DNA of 26,312 nt, taken from the IMG/VR virus record IMGVR_UViG_3300028615_000095, positions 1 through 26,312 of that record; one strand, 5' to 3'. The DNA comes from a virus. The notes under the pieces are model-generated. The model worked only from the letters and a program-made list of their open reading frames with translations. It had not been told where the DNA came from and did no database searches. The position numbers and the translations under genes were made by a program. The stretch's first letter is position 1; every line of letters begins with the position of its first letter. This document shows positions 11,991 to 19,650 of this stretch, piece by piece.

Positions 11991-12043
11991 TGACTGTACC
12001 CCGACTGTGAATCTCCATAACAATTAATATCTAATAAAGGAGT

Positions 12044-12194
12044 CGCTTGGGTTGATCACCAAGCGTTGTATACCCCAAGGCAAGCAGCTTTGGGTTGGAC
12101 GGCCAATCAGAGTATGCCGTTTCTGGGCTTGGTAACAAGTCAATGTTTTTGGCCCTGTTTGGATTGAGGATTCTCGGTCGCAGGGCTTTTTATT
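12044..12194 (+). ncRNA. Candidate small RNA with five hairpins and a terminator
   Basis: This gene-free stretch has hairpins in a row: CGCTTGG/CCAAGCG (7 bp, 12044-12065); CCCAA/TTGGG (12074-12094); ACGGC/GCCGT (12099-12120); CTTG-GTAA-CAAG with a GNRA-type loop (12128-12139); and GCCCTG/CAGGGC (12152-12186) followed by TTTTTATTATT, an intrinsic terminator. GGGC at 12125-12128 could pair with GCCC at 12152-12155 instead, an alternative fold that would open the terminator. No clear promoter was seen close upstream, so it may be processed from the transcript that includes tRNA-Pro and bfd. Confidence 0.4.
12152..12194 (+). terminator. Rho-independent terminator after bfd unit
   Basis: Stem GCCCTG (12152-12157) with CAGGGC (12181-12186), with an inner GAG/CTC hairpin in the 23-base loop, then five T and TATTATT. 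It is the first terminator after the bfd-like gene. Confidence 0.5.
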
Positions 12195-12206
12195 ATTAAT
12201 AGAGAG

Positions 12207-12294
12207 CCACTACGCCTATCCTTTAAGCCTTGGCCATGGGCCGCGTAGCAAGCATGGCGACAGTGGAGCGCAACCTCAGTGGTTGTTTTTATTT
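12207..12294 (+). terminator. Hairpin domain ending in intrinsic terminator before tRNA-Met
   Basis: CCACT/AGTGG (12207-12211 with 12262-12266) and CTACGC/GCGTAG (12210-12215 with 12243-12248, sharing two bases with the first) can close a stem-loop over a GC-rich palindrome (GGCCATGGGCC). It is followed by CAACC-TCAGT-GGTTG (12271-12285) and TTTTTATTT, a clean terminator shape. The T run ends exactly at the first base of the mature tRNA-Met, so it may end the upstream RNA or be a processing signal. Confidence 0.45.
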
Positions 12295-12370
12295 GCGGGA
12301 TGGCGCAGTCTGGTAGCGTGTCGGGCTCATAACCCGAAGGCCGTGGGTTCAAATCCCTCTCCCGCAACCA
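12294..12370 (+). tRNA. tRNA-Met(CAT), initiator-like
   Basis: A 77-base cloverleaf with acceptor TGCGGGA/TCCCGCA, discriminator A and encoded CCA. The anticodon stem TCGGG-CTCATAA-CCCGA has the three consecutive G-C pairs typical of bacterial initiator tRNA. Unlike a classic initiator, base 1 pairs with base 72 (T-A instead of the C-A mismatch), and the D stem has C11-G24 as in elongators. It could be a phage initiator tRNA with a weak first pair; elongator Met or, if its wobble base is modified, Ile(ATA) are alternatives. Confidence 0.9.
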
Positions 12371-12378
12371 TACTTATT

Positions 12379-12437
12379 GGCATGTAGCTCAACTGGCAGA
12401 GCTTCCGGTTGTTAAGTATTCTTAGCCATGCCAGCCA
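12379..12437 (+). pseudogene. Broken tRNA-Asn(GTT)
   Basis: GGCATG (12379-12384) pairs with CATGCC (12427-12432), as an acceptor stem would, followed by AGCCA. The D arm AGCTC...GAGC is normal and the anticodon loop TTGTTAA is present, but the 3' side of the anticodon stem, the variable loop and the whole T arm are missing (59 bases in all). It is best read as a deletion remnant of a tRNA in the same array. Confidence 0.5.
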
Positions 12438-12485
12438 ATTGATAGGAGGACGATATGTTGTAACACTCTCAACGAAGGTACAACA

Positions 12486-12758
12486 ATGTCACGTTCTTAC
12501 AAGAAGACTCCGGGGATTTGCGACCGCAATCCCTTTATGAAAAACTATTCCAACCGAATCATTAGAAGAAAACCAATTTCCTATGAAATCGCAAACGGTG
12601 GCGCTTATCGCAAGATAATGTGCTCCTATGATATATGCGATTACAAGTTTCTATACCATGGTGGAGATCACGCCATTAGGCAAGAGATCTCCAATCACTT
12701 GTTATTTTTAAGCAACGAAGATGCCGATAAAGAATATTATCGTTGCAAAACTAAGTGA
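12486..12758 (+). CDS. Small basic phage protein, MSRSYKKTP family
   Basis: The protein has 90 residues beginning MSRSYKKTPGICDRNPFMKN, an opening shared by a family of small basic proteins in phages and bacteria that is usually annotated only as hypothetical (recalled, not searched). It is rich in Arg, Lys and Tyr, with a second half (KIMCSYDICDYKFLYHG) containing two cysteines. The ribosome binding site GAAGG lies in the loop of a possible hairpin GTTGTA/TACAAC (12457-12484) just before the ATG, which might modulate translation. It opens the late module; the role is unknown. Confidence 0.65.
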   Translation: MSRSYKKTPGICDRNPFMKNYSNRIIRRKPISYEIANGGAYRKIMCSYDICDYKFLYHGGDHAIRQEISNHLLFLSNEDADKEYYRCKTK

Positions 12759-13185
12759 ATTACTATTAGGCAAAGTACCAGACTGGCTATACGAAAAGCT
12801 TACTGGGAAAACTGATAACTGTCAAAATAGGTGCGTAGTGGCAACAAAATCTTTTAAAAATCATCCCGTAGCCGGTTTAGTTGAGAGCATCAGAATAGAA
12901 GATGTCCAAGCCGGCAACCCCGCCAAAGTACATAAAGTCCCGAAGGGCTCCTCAATAAAAGCCGTAGGTAGTGGAAGTGCCACGGTATACACTACTACAT
13001 CCCCTCGATCTCTTTCAGATCAAGACACAACCGACTCCGATATAGAAAATAGTACTAACGCAACATGGGATGCTTGGGCCACTGGTGCTGCTGCTGGTAA
13101 TTCCCAGGAGACAACAGACCACCCCGTTGAAACAGTTGCGCTAGTAGTTTCTAGTGGAACATGGACTTTAGAAATAGCAGTTTAG
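12721..13185 (+). CDS. Probable small virion-associated protein, unknown
   Basis: The protein has 154 residues from ATG 12721, overlapping the previous gene by 38 bases. A GTG at 12838 with AGGTG before it would give about 115 residues. Residues 8-30 form a likely amphipathic helix (ELLLGKVPDWLYEKLTG). The rest is Ser/Thr/Ala-rich and beta-like (SIKAVGSGSATVYTTTSPRS, ending in TVALVVSSGTWTLEIAV), as in small surface or decoration proteins of virions. It sits just upstream of the holin-like and terminase genes. The start is uncertain and the family is not recognised. Confidence 0.5.
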   Translation: MPIKNIIVAKLSELLLGKVPDWLYEKLTGKTDNCQNRCVVATKSFKNHPVAGLVESIRIEDVQAGNPAKVHKVPKGSSIKAVGSGSATVYTTTSPRSLSDQDTTDSDIENSTNATWDAWATGAAAGNSQETTDHPVETVALVVSSGTWTLEIAV

Positions 13186-13201
13186 ATTAGAGTGATGTTT
13201 T

Positions 13202-13546
13202 ATGTCGAGCCCATTTGAGATAGTTAAAAGGTATTACGAAGGATTCAAAAACATAATGGGCATGTTAGTTCAGGATAACACTCCAATGGGACAAGCGCTG
13301 TTTCAGCAAGCTCACGAAGCAATGGCTAAGAAAGCTCAAGTAGGTGGTCTTGGCGGATCAATACTAGGAGCTATATGGGCTGCTATTGGTGAAAATGCTG
13401 CGACGTTTGGTGTTTTATTTGCGGGCGTCAGCATGATATGCACTATAACAGGCTCTGTTTGGCTTATTAGGCATAAACGTTACCAGATAAAGCTTACGAA
13501 AGCTCAGTTGAAAAAATTAGAAAGAGACCTAAGAGAAGAGGAGTAG
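13202..13546 (+). CDS. Putative holin-like membrane protein
   Basis: The protein has 114 residues. A glycine-rich semi-hydrophobic stretch (residues 47-62) is followed by a strong membrane span at about 66-89 (AATFGVLFAGVSMICTITGSVWLI). The charged C-terminal tail with heptad-like Leu spacing (RYQIKLTKAQLKKLERDLREEE) is typical of small phage holins. It directly precedes terminase, four bases away, a place where some phages keep lysis or membrane genes. No endolysin lies in the window to support it, so another small membrane protein is possible. Confidence 0.45.
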   Translation: MSSPFEIVKRYYEGFKNIMGMLVQDNTPMGQALFQQAHEAMAKKAQVGGLGGSILGAIWAAIGENAATFGVLFAGVSMICTITGSVWLIRHKRYQIKLTKAQLKKLERDLREEE

Positions 13547-13550
13547 TTCA

Positions 13551-16040
13551 GTGACTGTTAGACCTAGATCGCCTTTTCAAGAAAAATATTTAAAGGCAGA
13601 TGCTAGGGTAATGGTAGTAGGCGGTGCGGCGGGTTGCTTACCGGCAGACGCGGAATACTTATCGGAGAGTGGCTGGAGAAGTATTTCTGATTACAATGGT
13701 GGAAAAGTCGGAGTTGTACGCCTATCAGAATCTGATAAAGATTTTGCAGAGCTAAGCTTTGAAAAACCTAAAGGCTTTGTAAACCTTAGTTGCGAGGCCA
13801 TGAGGCATATTCGCTCCACAAGGTTTGGTATGAAGTTGTCTGACGAACACAAGGTTGTTTATTGGAATGACAACACACAAGGGTATAGGGTACTCCCATA
13901 CTCTGAGGTCTTACAACAGCATGACAAGTCCAAGACCAAGGGTTGGACCGGTAAAATTAAGACAAGCTTCAGCAAAGTATCGGGCAGAAATGGCATACCT
14001 CTATCAGAGGGCTATTTGAGACTACAAGTTGCAATAATGGCAGATGGCTGTTTCGTGCCTGAAGGTGCAAACAACTGCTGTGCTGTTTACTTATCGAAGG
14101 AGCAGAAAAAAGAAAGATTTGAGGAGCTTTGTAAGAAGTTTAACATTCCGTTCAAATACGCTGGCTGGAGGGAAACTGACAAGTATTCTACGGGCGGTAT
14201 TCATAAGTTTATAGTTTGGCCTCAGTTGAGGCAGAAAAAGTATACTGGGGTCTTTTGGGAAGCAACCCAAGAACAACTAGATATTATAGCCGATGAAGTG
14301 CCGCACTGGGACGGGTCTATAGTAAGAAATTCAACCTCGGACACGTACAGATACTTCAGTAAGCACAGAGAGAATGCGGATTTCATACAGTACGTTTTTT
14401 CCTCCCAAGGACGTACCGCTACGATAAACAAAGACAAAAGGGAAGAAGGCGACTGCGGGTTTACAGTAAATTATAATGCAGCGGGAGGCGGGTTTAGGTC
14501 ATTCGCTAATAAGGACGGCAAGTGTGAGGTAGTTACCGAGCCCACACCTGACGGAAGAAAGTATTGTTTTGAGACCAGCACAGGCTTCTTCTTAGCGAGG
14601 TATAATGGAAGAATCTTTGTTACTGGCAACTCTTCCAAGTCTTATGTCGGATTAATGCGACATGCTAGGTTTATAGAAGATCCCCATTACGTTGGGTATG
14701 TTATTCGTAAAAACGCGAGCATGATTATGTCAACAGGCGGCTTGTTTGACGAGGCCGTTGAGTTATACAGGGAAATAGAGCCTGGTATTGGTATAAAAAC
14801 CAGAGACAAGAAAATAATATTTCCGTCTGGTGCTCAGGTTGCGTTTAATCATTATGAAAATGACACAGCTGGCGAAGAGCTTTATCAAGGCTTGCAGATA
14901 ACAAACATAATGTATGATGAGGCAACCCAGGCTGATGAAAAGCACATTTGGTGGTTGCTTTCTCGTATGAGGTCAAAAGCCAATTATGATGGGTCGATGT
15001 GGTTAACATGCAACCCAGACCCGGATTCTTTTATAGCCAAGTGGATAGACTGGTATCTCATACCTGAGAAGGATGAGAATGGAAACAAGAACAAACATGC
15101 AGGGCGACCAGATCCTGCAAAAAACGGTGTTGTCAGATATATGCTCCGTAGGGGCGATGACATAGTCTGGGCAGACACGAAAGAAGAACTTATAGAAAAG
15201 TATCAAGTACCAGGCCGTGCCCCAGTCAGACCAATTTCTTTTATGGGACTTTTTGGTACTATTGATGACAACCCGCCGCTAAAAGAGATGAATCCAGACT
15301 ATAAGACAAACCTGGAGTCATTGCGGAGAGTTGAAAGGGAACGGCTACTGCATGGTAATTGGTATGCCAGACCAGAAGCGTCTGGTCACTTCAAAAGACA
15401 GTGGCTGGAAGAAGAGTTAGAAGAGCCCGCAGCTTGTGATATTGTTCGAACAGTGAGGGCTTGGGACTTAGCTGGGGAGTTAAAGTCGGAGACAAACCCT
15501 GATCCTGATTATATTGCTTCAGTTAAAATGTCGCTTTTGAGAAATGGGCGATACTTTATCCATGATGTCTTACGATTCAGAGCGAGGTTTGGTGACTGGG
15601 TAAACAAGATTGTAGAAGTTGCTAAAAGGGATGGAAGAAGGGTTGACATACTTATCCCGGAAGATCCCAATGCGAGTGCGAAGGCTGCATCCAGAATGTT
15701 AGTAAATGACATCATTTCTCACGGGTTTTACGCCAAATGTAAACCAACCAATAGATCTAAGCTGGACAGGTACCGGCCCTTTGCAGCCTCGGCCAAAAAT
15801 GGTAATGTGTCTATTCTAGTTGGCTGTGCCAATGATGAAGAAAACAATATACAAAATGATAATAACTTTTATTATGCGGAACAAGAAGTGTTTAAAGGCA
15901 ATGGCAAGGACAGGCACGATGATATGGTTGACTCTACAGCGGATGCTTTTACAGAATTAGCGGCCAAGCAGGTTATACCCACATTCAGTTTGCCAATGTT
16001 TTCTAAACAAAATGAGTTTAACAGGAAAGTAATAGGATAG
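13551..16040 (+). CDS. terL: Terminase large subunit interrupted by an intein
   Basis: The precursor has 829 residues from GTG 13551, with GAGGAG upstream. The first 28 residues end in VVGGAAG, the intein spans residues 29-360, and the protein resumes SSKSYVGL, so splicing restores the Walker A loop GGAAGSSKS and gives a protein of 497 residues. Walker B is IMYDEA (454-459), with motif III-like WLTCNPD soon after. The nuclease domain has Asp residues in RAWDLAGE, LIPEDPNA and the final HDDMVDSTADAF. The enzyme is the ATP-driven DNA-packaging motor that cuts concatemers and docks on the portal. No recognisable small subunit lies upstream; the 12486 and 12721 products are the only positional candidates. 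Confidence 0.95.
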   Translation: MTVRPRSPFQEKYLKADARVMVVGGAAGCLPADAEYLSESGWRSISDYNGGKVGVVRLSESDKDFAELSFEKPKGFVNLSCEAMRHIRSTRFGMKLSDEHKVVYWNDNTQGYRVLPYSEVLQQHDKSKTKGWTGKIKTSFSKVSGRNGIPLSEGYLRLQVAIMADGCFVPEGANNCCAVYLSKEQKKERFEELCKKFNIPFKYAGWRETDKYSTGGIHKFIVWPQLRQKKYTGVFWEATQEQLDIIADEVPHWDGSIVRNSTSDTYRYFSKHRENADFIQYVFSSQGRTATINKDKREEGDCGFTVNYNAAGGGFRSFANKDGKCEVVTEPTPDGRKYCFETSTGFFLARYNGRIFVTGNSSKSYVGLMRHARFIEDPHYVGYVIRKNASMIMSTGGLFDEAVELYREIEPGIGIKTRDKKIIFPSGAQVAFNHYENDTAGEELYQGLQITNIMYDEATQADEKHIWWLLSRMRSKANYDGSMWLTCNPDPDSFIAKWIDWYLIPEKDENGNKNKHAGRPDPAKNGVVRYMLRRGDDIVWADTKEELIEKYQVPGRAPVRPISFMGLFGTIDDNPPLKEMNPDYKTNLESLRRVERERLLHGNWYARPEASGHFKRQWLEEELEEPAACDIVRTVRAWDLAGELKSETNPDPDYIASVKMSLLRNGRYFIHDVLRFRARFGDWVNKIVEVAKRDGRRVDILIPEDPNASAKAASRMLVNDIISHGFYAKCKPTNRSKLDRYRPFAASAKNGNVSILVGCANDEENNIQNDNNFYYAEQEVFKGNGKDRHDDMVDSTADAFTELAAKQVIPTFSLPMFSKQNEFNRKVIG
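13635..14630 (+). mobile_element. LAGLIDADG intein in the terminase Walker A loop
   Basis: The intein has 332 residues, from Cys29 to Asn360 of the terminase reading frame. Block A is CLPADAEYLSESGW. Block B is LSDEHKVVYW with its His at 100. Two DOD endonuclease motifs follow: QVAIMADG (159-166) and EVPHWDGS (249-256), 90 residues apart. The end is GRIFVTGN followed by Ser361 as +1 nucleophile. The penultimate residue is Gly instead of the usual His, a variation known in some inteins. The intact endonuclease core suggests it still homes into intein-free terminase genes. It sits exactly between Gly and Ser of the P-loop, where no terminase could work unspliced. Confidence 0.93.
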
Positions 16041-16044
16041 CACT

Positions 16045-17508
16045 ATGCCCGATGAACCGTTAGATGTGCCTAAGCCTGGATCTGACATGCAGCTCAGGTT
16101 GTCCAGCGAGAAAGGTTACACCGGTCTCAGAGCGATAGACGGTGTTATCTATGAAGATAGTAGGAGAGCGCTACAGTGGCCTCAGTCAAATAAGACATTT
16201 AGGGATATGTCGAATGATGTAACAATCGGTTCGGCACTCTCGTTGCTCGAAAGAATGATAACCAGAGTCCCTTGGCATGTAGAGCCGCCAGCATCTCCCA
16301 CAGAAGAACAACAGAGGCAGGCAAATTTTGTAACGCAGTGTATGGATGATATGACGCATTCGTGGCTGCAAATGATAAAAGAGATTACCAGTACCTACAC
16401 TTACGGACATTGCGTGCTAGAGAAAGTTTTTAGGCGTAGACGCCACAAGAATGGATCTAAGTACAATGATGGGCTAATTGGTATAAAAAAACTCCCTATA
16501 CGGTCCCAGGAAACAATATCTAAGTGGATTTGGAAAAACGAAGGCAGGGAGTTGGCAGGTTTAGAGCAGGACACAGCGCTTGTTGTAGATAAAGTAAGAT
16601 TGGGTTTGCCGAAAGCGAAAATAACAATCCCAAGAAAAAAGTTTTTGCTTTTCAGAACGGATGTTAGAAAAGACAACCCTGAAGGCAGGTCGCCTCTTGC
16701 AAAAGTTTGGACAGCATGGCAGTTTAGGAAGGTTATTGAAGAGTCCGAAGCTATTGGTGTTACCAGGGGCTTAGGTGGGATTCCTTATTTTCAACTCCAC
16801 CCTAAGTTTATGAGCCCTGATGCTACGGCGGAGGAACAAGAAGTATACGAAACTGTAAAAAAGATAGGCAGGAATCTTCATAATAACGAGCAGGCTGCCG
16901 TAATTATGCCTGCTTTGTATAACGACCAAGGGAAGCCCATGTTTGATTTCAAGCTAATAGGGCCTCCCAATGCTTCTCAGTATGATACAAATGAGAGCAT
17001 AACTAGGTGGGATAATAAAATCTTACAAGCCCTGTTTGCTGATATATTGCAGATGGGGAATAATACAGAAGGCAGCCATAACTTAGCGGAGAACAAAGCC
17101 TCTTTAGTTGCTATGGCTGTTGAGGACAGATTGCAAGAGATAGCAGACGTTCTTAACCATGAGTTAATACCACACTTGTACGAGTTAAACGGTTGGGACC
17201 GTTCAGCTACTTGTAAGTTTAGGTATGGGAAGGTACAAGAGGTTGCTGTTGATAAGTTTGCTGCTGCATTGCAAAGAATCGGTGCAGTTGGACTTGCACA
17301 CATATCAGTCAATAATATTAACCATATAAACGAACGTCTTGGGCTGCCAGACAGAATCCCAGAAGACACTCCTCTCGAAGAGCTAAGAGAGATGATGAGT
17401 AATTTTGATAGTAAGGCTGCGGAAGGTATGAAAGAAGGCACTGGAAGTGGCACGGGCAAATCAGAAAGTGCATCTGATAAATCGGTAGCCAATAAGGAGA
17501 ATAAATAA
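16045..17508 (+). CDS. Portal protein (DUF935 / Mu gp29-like)
   Basis: The protein has 487 residues, the usual size. The N-terminal half has RDMSNDVTIGSALSLLERMI, YGHCVLEKVFR and the strand-rich stem region; the middle has KKFLLFRTDVRKDNPEGRSPL, the family signature around the clip domain; the C-terminal part has ADILQMGNNTEGSHNLAENK and a final Ser/Gly/Lys-rich tail. It would form the dodecameric channel at the capsid vertex that terminase docks on. It starts four bases after terminase and its TAA overlaps the ATG of an 11-codon ORF before the protease gene. Confidence 0.88.
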   Translation: MPDEPLDVPKPGSDMQLRLSSEKGYTGLRAIDGVIYEDSRRALQWPQSNKTFRDMSNDVTIGSALSLLERMITRVPWHVEPPASPTEEQQRQANFVTQCMDDMTHSWLQMIKEITSTYTYGHCVLEKVFRRRRHKNGSKYNDGLIGIKKLPIRSQETISKWIWKNEGRELAGLEQDTALVVDKVRLGLPKAKITIPRKKFLLFRTDVRKDNPEGRSPLAKVWTAWQFRKVIEESEAIGVTRGLGGIPYFQLHPKFMSPDATAEEQEVYETVKKIGRNLHNNEQAAVIMPALYNDQGKPMFDFKLIGPPNASQYDTNESITRWDNKILQALFADILQMGNNTEGSHNLAENKASLVAMAVEDRLQEIADVLNHELIPHLYELNGWDRSATCKFRYGKVQEVAVDKFAAALQRIGAVGLAHISVNNINHINERLGLPDRIPEDTPLEELREMMSNFDSKAAEGMKEGTGSGTGKSESASDKSVANKENK

Positions 17509-17532
17509 TGTCGAAAAGTCTAAGGGGGTCTG

Positions 17533-18903
17533 ATGGCTCATAACCTTTACAGACTCGTTGAGAAGATTAAGACAGAGCCCCTGCTGGTTACAGAAGAAGG
17601 TCTTAAAACCGCACTTAATTACCTTGAAAGTAGGAATTATCCGGCCTTTGAGATGAGTATTCTTGGGGGCCGGCCTCGACAAAAAGATGAAATCAAGTAT
17701 GTAGAAGAGAGTCAAACAGGTGTTATCTCGGTACATGGACCCCTCAGCTACATCGAGTACCAGCCCTTGTGCGGTGAAGAACAAACCTCTTATCAGGGAA
17801 TGGAAGCTCAGTTTGATGCTCTTGTCGAGGCGGGTGCTAAGACTATAGTTTTTGATTTCGATACGCCTGGAGGTATCGCTTACTCTGTCTTTGAGACAGC
17901 CAAATATTTTAGGGATGTGGCAGATAGAGTAGGCGTGACGCTTTTGGGTTATGTCGATGGGACAGCGTACTCTGCTGGATACGCCTTGATCAGTGCAATG
18001 GATATGATCATAGCAAACCCAGACGCCAGAGTGGGCAGTATAGGTGTTCTGGTGCATCTACAGAACATTAATAGGGCTAAGAAAGCTGCTGGCATTGATG
18101 ACACATACTTATTTGCAGGTAAAAATAAAATACCGTTTGACAGCGATGGTAGCTTTAGAAAGGAATTCTTAGAAAAAATAGAAAAGGATGTTGAATCAAC
18201 TTATATAAAATTTGTTGATCACGTAGCTGAAATGACCGGCTTGGACAAACAGACTATCATAAATACACAGGCCGATACATATAATGCTGAAGCTGCCCTG
18301 GACATCGGCTTGATAGATGCTACTATGACAAGGGAGGAGTTTTTCTCCTATCTAGCAGACGTATCTGAAAACAGTAAGCAAGGAAAGGGTATGCAATTTT
18401 CCAGAAAATTTTTATTAAACAACCCAGAGGATAATAGTGAAAGCATGAGCACTATTGATAAAGAAACTGCCGAGCAGTTGCAAGTACAACTGGCAGAATC
18501 ACGCTCTAAACAAGAGGCTCTTAGTAACGAGCTTACTAGCTTGAAAGAGCTTAATACGGAACTGACACAAAAGCTGTCCAGTGCAAGTACAGAGCTTGAG
18601 TCTATCAAAGCTGAGCGTGAAAAAGAGCAAAAAGAAGCAGCTCAGAAAAAATTGGAACAGAGAAAAACTGAACTTGCAAAGGTAGTCGCTGAAGACAAAG
18701 TTGAAGCTTTGTTTGCCAGCACTGAATCTTTGGATGATGAAAGCTTTAACACTGTTCTCGAAGGTCTGAAGGTCGGTGTAAAGGCTGAAGAAGAGCGGGA
18801 AGAGTTTAAGGAAACCGGCTTCTCCGCCGAAGGCGACAGCAATTTGCAGGAAGAAAAATACAGTAAGGTTTCTGAAATCATCGACCAGAAGTTTAATAAG
18901 TAA
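17533..18903 (+). CDS. Prohead protease (S49/SppA type) fused to scaffold
   Basis: The protein has 456 residues, with AAGGGGG before ATG 17533. Residues about 60-275 form a ClpP/SppA-fold protease with GVISVHGPL, DFDTPGG (oxyanion strand), the nucleophile Ser147 in DGTAYSAGYAL, and a candidate general-base Lys in FAGKNK (197-199). Residues about 300-400 are a coiled coil rich in Glu, Lys and Gln (scaffold), and the C-terminal end is a typical hydrophobic-acidic scaffold hook (YSKVSEIIDQKF). Such fusions build the procapsid and then digest the core. A second, scaffold-only product is likely from an internal start at 18391, as in lambda C/Nu3. Confidence 0.9.
   Translation: MAHNLYRLVEKIKTEPLLVTEEGLKTALNYLESRNYPAFEMSILGGRPRQKDEIKYVEESQTGVISVHGPLSYIEYQPLCGEEQTSYQGMEAQFDALVEAGAKTIVFDFDTPGGIAYSVFETAKYFRDVADRVGVTLLGYVDGTAYSAGYALISAMDMIIANPDARVGSIGVLVHLQNINRAKKAAGIDDTYLFAGKNKIPFDSDGSFRKEFLEKIEKDVESTYIKFVDHVAEMTGLDKQTIINTQADTYNAEAALDIGLIDATMTREEFFSYLADVSENSKQGKGMQFSRKFLLNNPEDNSESMSTIDKETAEQLQVQLAESRSKQEALSNELTSLKELNTELTQKLSSASTELESIKAEREKEQKEAAQKKLEQRKTELAKVVAEDKVEALFASTESLDDESFNTVLEGLKVGVKAEEEREEFKETGFSAEGDSNLQEEKYSKVSEIIDQKFNK
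18391..18903 (+). CDS. Internal-start scaffold protein (in frame with protease)
   Basis: ATG 18391 lies in frame at residue 287 of the protease gene, just after the protease domain, and AAGGAAAGGG upstream of it is a good ribosome binding site. It would make a separate 170-residue scaffold containing the whole coiled coil and C-terminal capsid-binding end. ATG 18445 (MSTIDKETAEQ) is an alternative start with a poorer site. The arrangement copies lambda C/Nu3 (known); expression here is inferred. Confidence 0.5.
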   Translation: MQFSRKFLLNNPEDNSESMSTIDKETAEQLQVQLAESRSKQEALSNELTSLKELNTELTQKLSSASTELESIKAEREKEQKEAAQKKLEQRKTELAKVVAEDKVEALFASTESLDDESFNTVLEGLKVGVKAEEEREEFKETGFSAEGDSNLQEEKYSKVSEIIDQKFNK

Positions 18904-18921
18904 AAGTAAAGGACAATATAA

Positions 18922-19629
18922 ATGACAAAAGTAGCAACACGCGCTCCTCGTCTTGGTGATTTGGTCCAGGATGAGTATGGACGCCATGTTGGTTTTTGCA
19001 GAAAAACTATTACAGTTAACGAAGCTGCCGAAACTGAGTATAAGATTGGTCGTGTTTTAGGCCGCAGTTTGACTGGCGGCTCTGCCACAGCTACTGCTGA
19101 TTCCGGCAACACTGGTGACGGTACCATGGGTGCAGTTACTGTGGATGGTAATGCTATTATCGGCAACTATAGAGTAGTTGTTCAAGAAGCTGCTCTGGAC
19201 GGCGGAGAATTTCGCGTTGAAAGCCCGCTTGGTGATGTTGTTGGCGTAGGCAATGTAGGTGAAGAGTTCACAGGTGGCGGCATTTCTTTCACCTTGTCTG
19301 ATGGCGCAGCAGATTTTGCTGAAGGCGATTTCTTCATCGTAGAAGTTACAGGAACTGAAAAGTATCATACTATCGGCGCTGAAGATGTTGATGGTAGTCA
19401 AGATTTTGCTGGCATCTATATCGGTAGTCCTGATGGCGATAATAAGCAAACCATTGCCGCTGCGACAGACACTAAAGTGGTTGTACTTTGGCGTGGACCA
19501 GCGACTATTGGTGAAGATTTGTTAACGTATGGTGCAACAGTGGATACTGATGCTGAAAAGGATACTGTCAAAAAGCAGATAGTAAACGCTGGTTTCAAGA
19601 TCCAAGAACAGCCTAACCAGTTCGCATAA
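18922..19629 (+). CDS. Capsid decoration protein (lambda gpD-like) with inserted domain
   Basis: The protein has 235 residues, about twice the size of lambda gpD. The first 55 residues (RAPRLGDLVQDEYG...NEAAETEYKIGRVLG) and the last 80 (GIYIGSPDGD..., VVVLWRGPATIGEDLLTYG) are of the head-decoration type. Between them (about 68-145) sits a repeat-like beta domain (GNYRVVVQEAALDGGEFRVESPLGDVVGVG..., SFTLSDGAADFAEGDFFIVEV) found as an insertion in many phage head proteins. The protein would cap the lattice trimers from outside. It lies between protease/scaffold and capsid genes, as in lambda. Confidence 0.85.
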   Translation: MTKVATRAPRLGDLVQDEYGRHVGFCRKTITVNEAAETEYKIGRVLGRSLTGGSATATADSGNTGDGTMGAVTVDGNAIIGNYRVVVQEAALDGGEFRVESPLGDVVGVGNVGEEFTGGGISFTLSDGAADFAEGDFFIVEVTGTEKYHTIGAEDVDGSQDFAGIYIGSPDGDNKQTIAAATDTKVVVLWRGPATIGEDLLTYGATVDTDAEKDTVKKQIVNAGFKIQEQPNQFA

Positions 19630-19650
19630 TAACGAAGGAATTAATTAACA

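Noticed and set aside
12140-12367. Minus-strand frame starting MRERDLNPRPSGYEPDTLPD
   Set aside because: It is the well-known false ORF read from the antisense strand of a tRNA-Met gene.
10298-12437. CRISPR array or tmRNA in the RNA-rich region
   Set aside because: No spaced direct repeats, and no tRNA-like end linked to a tag reading frame.
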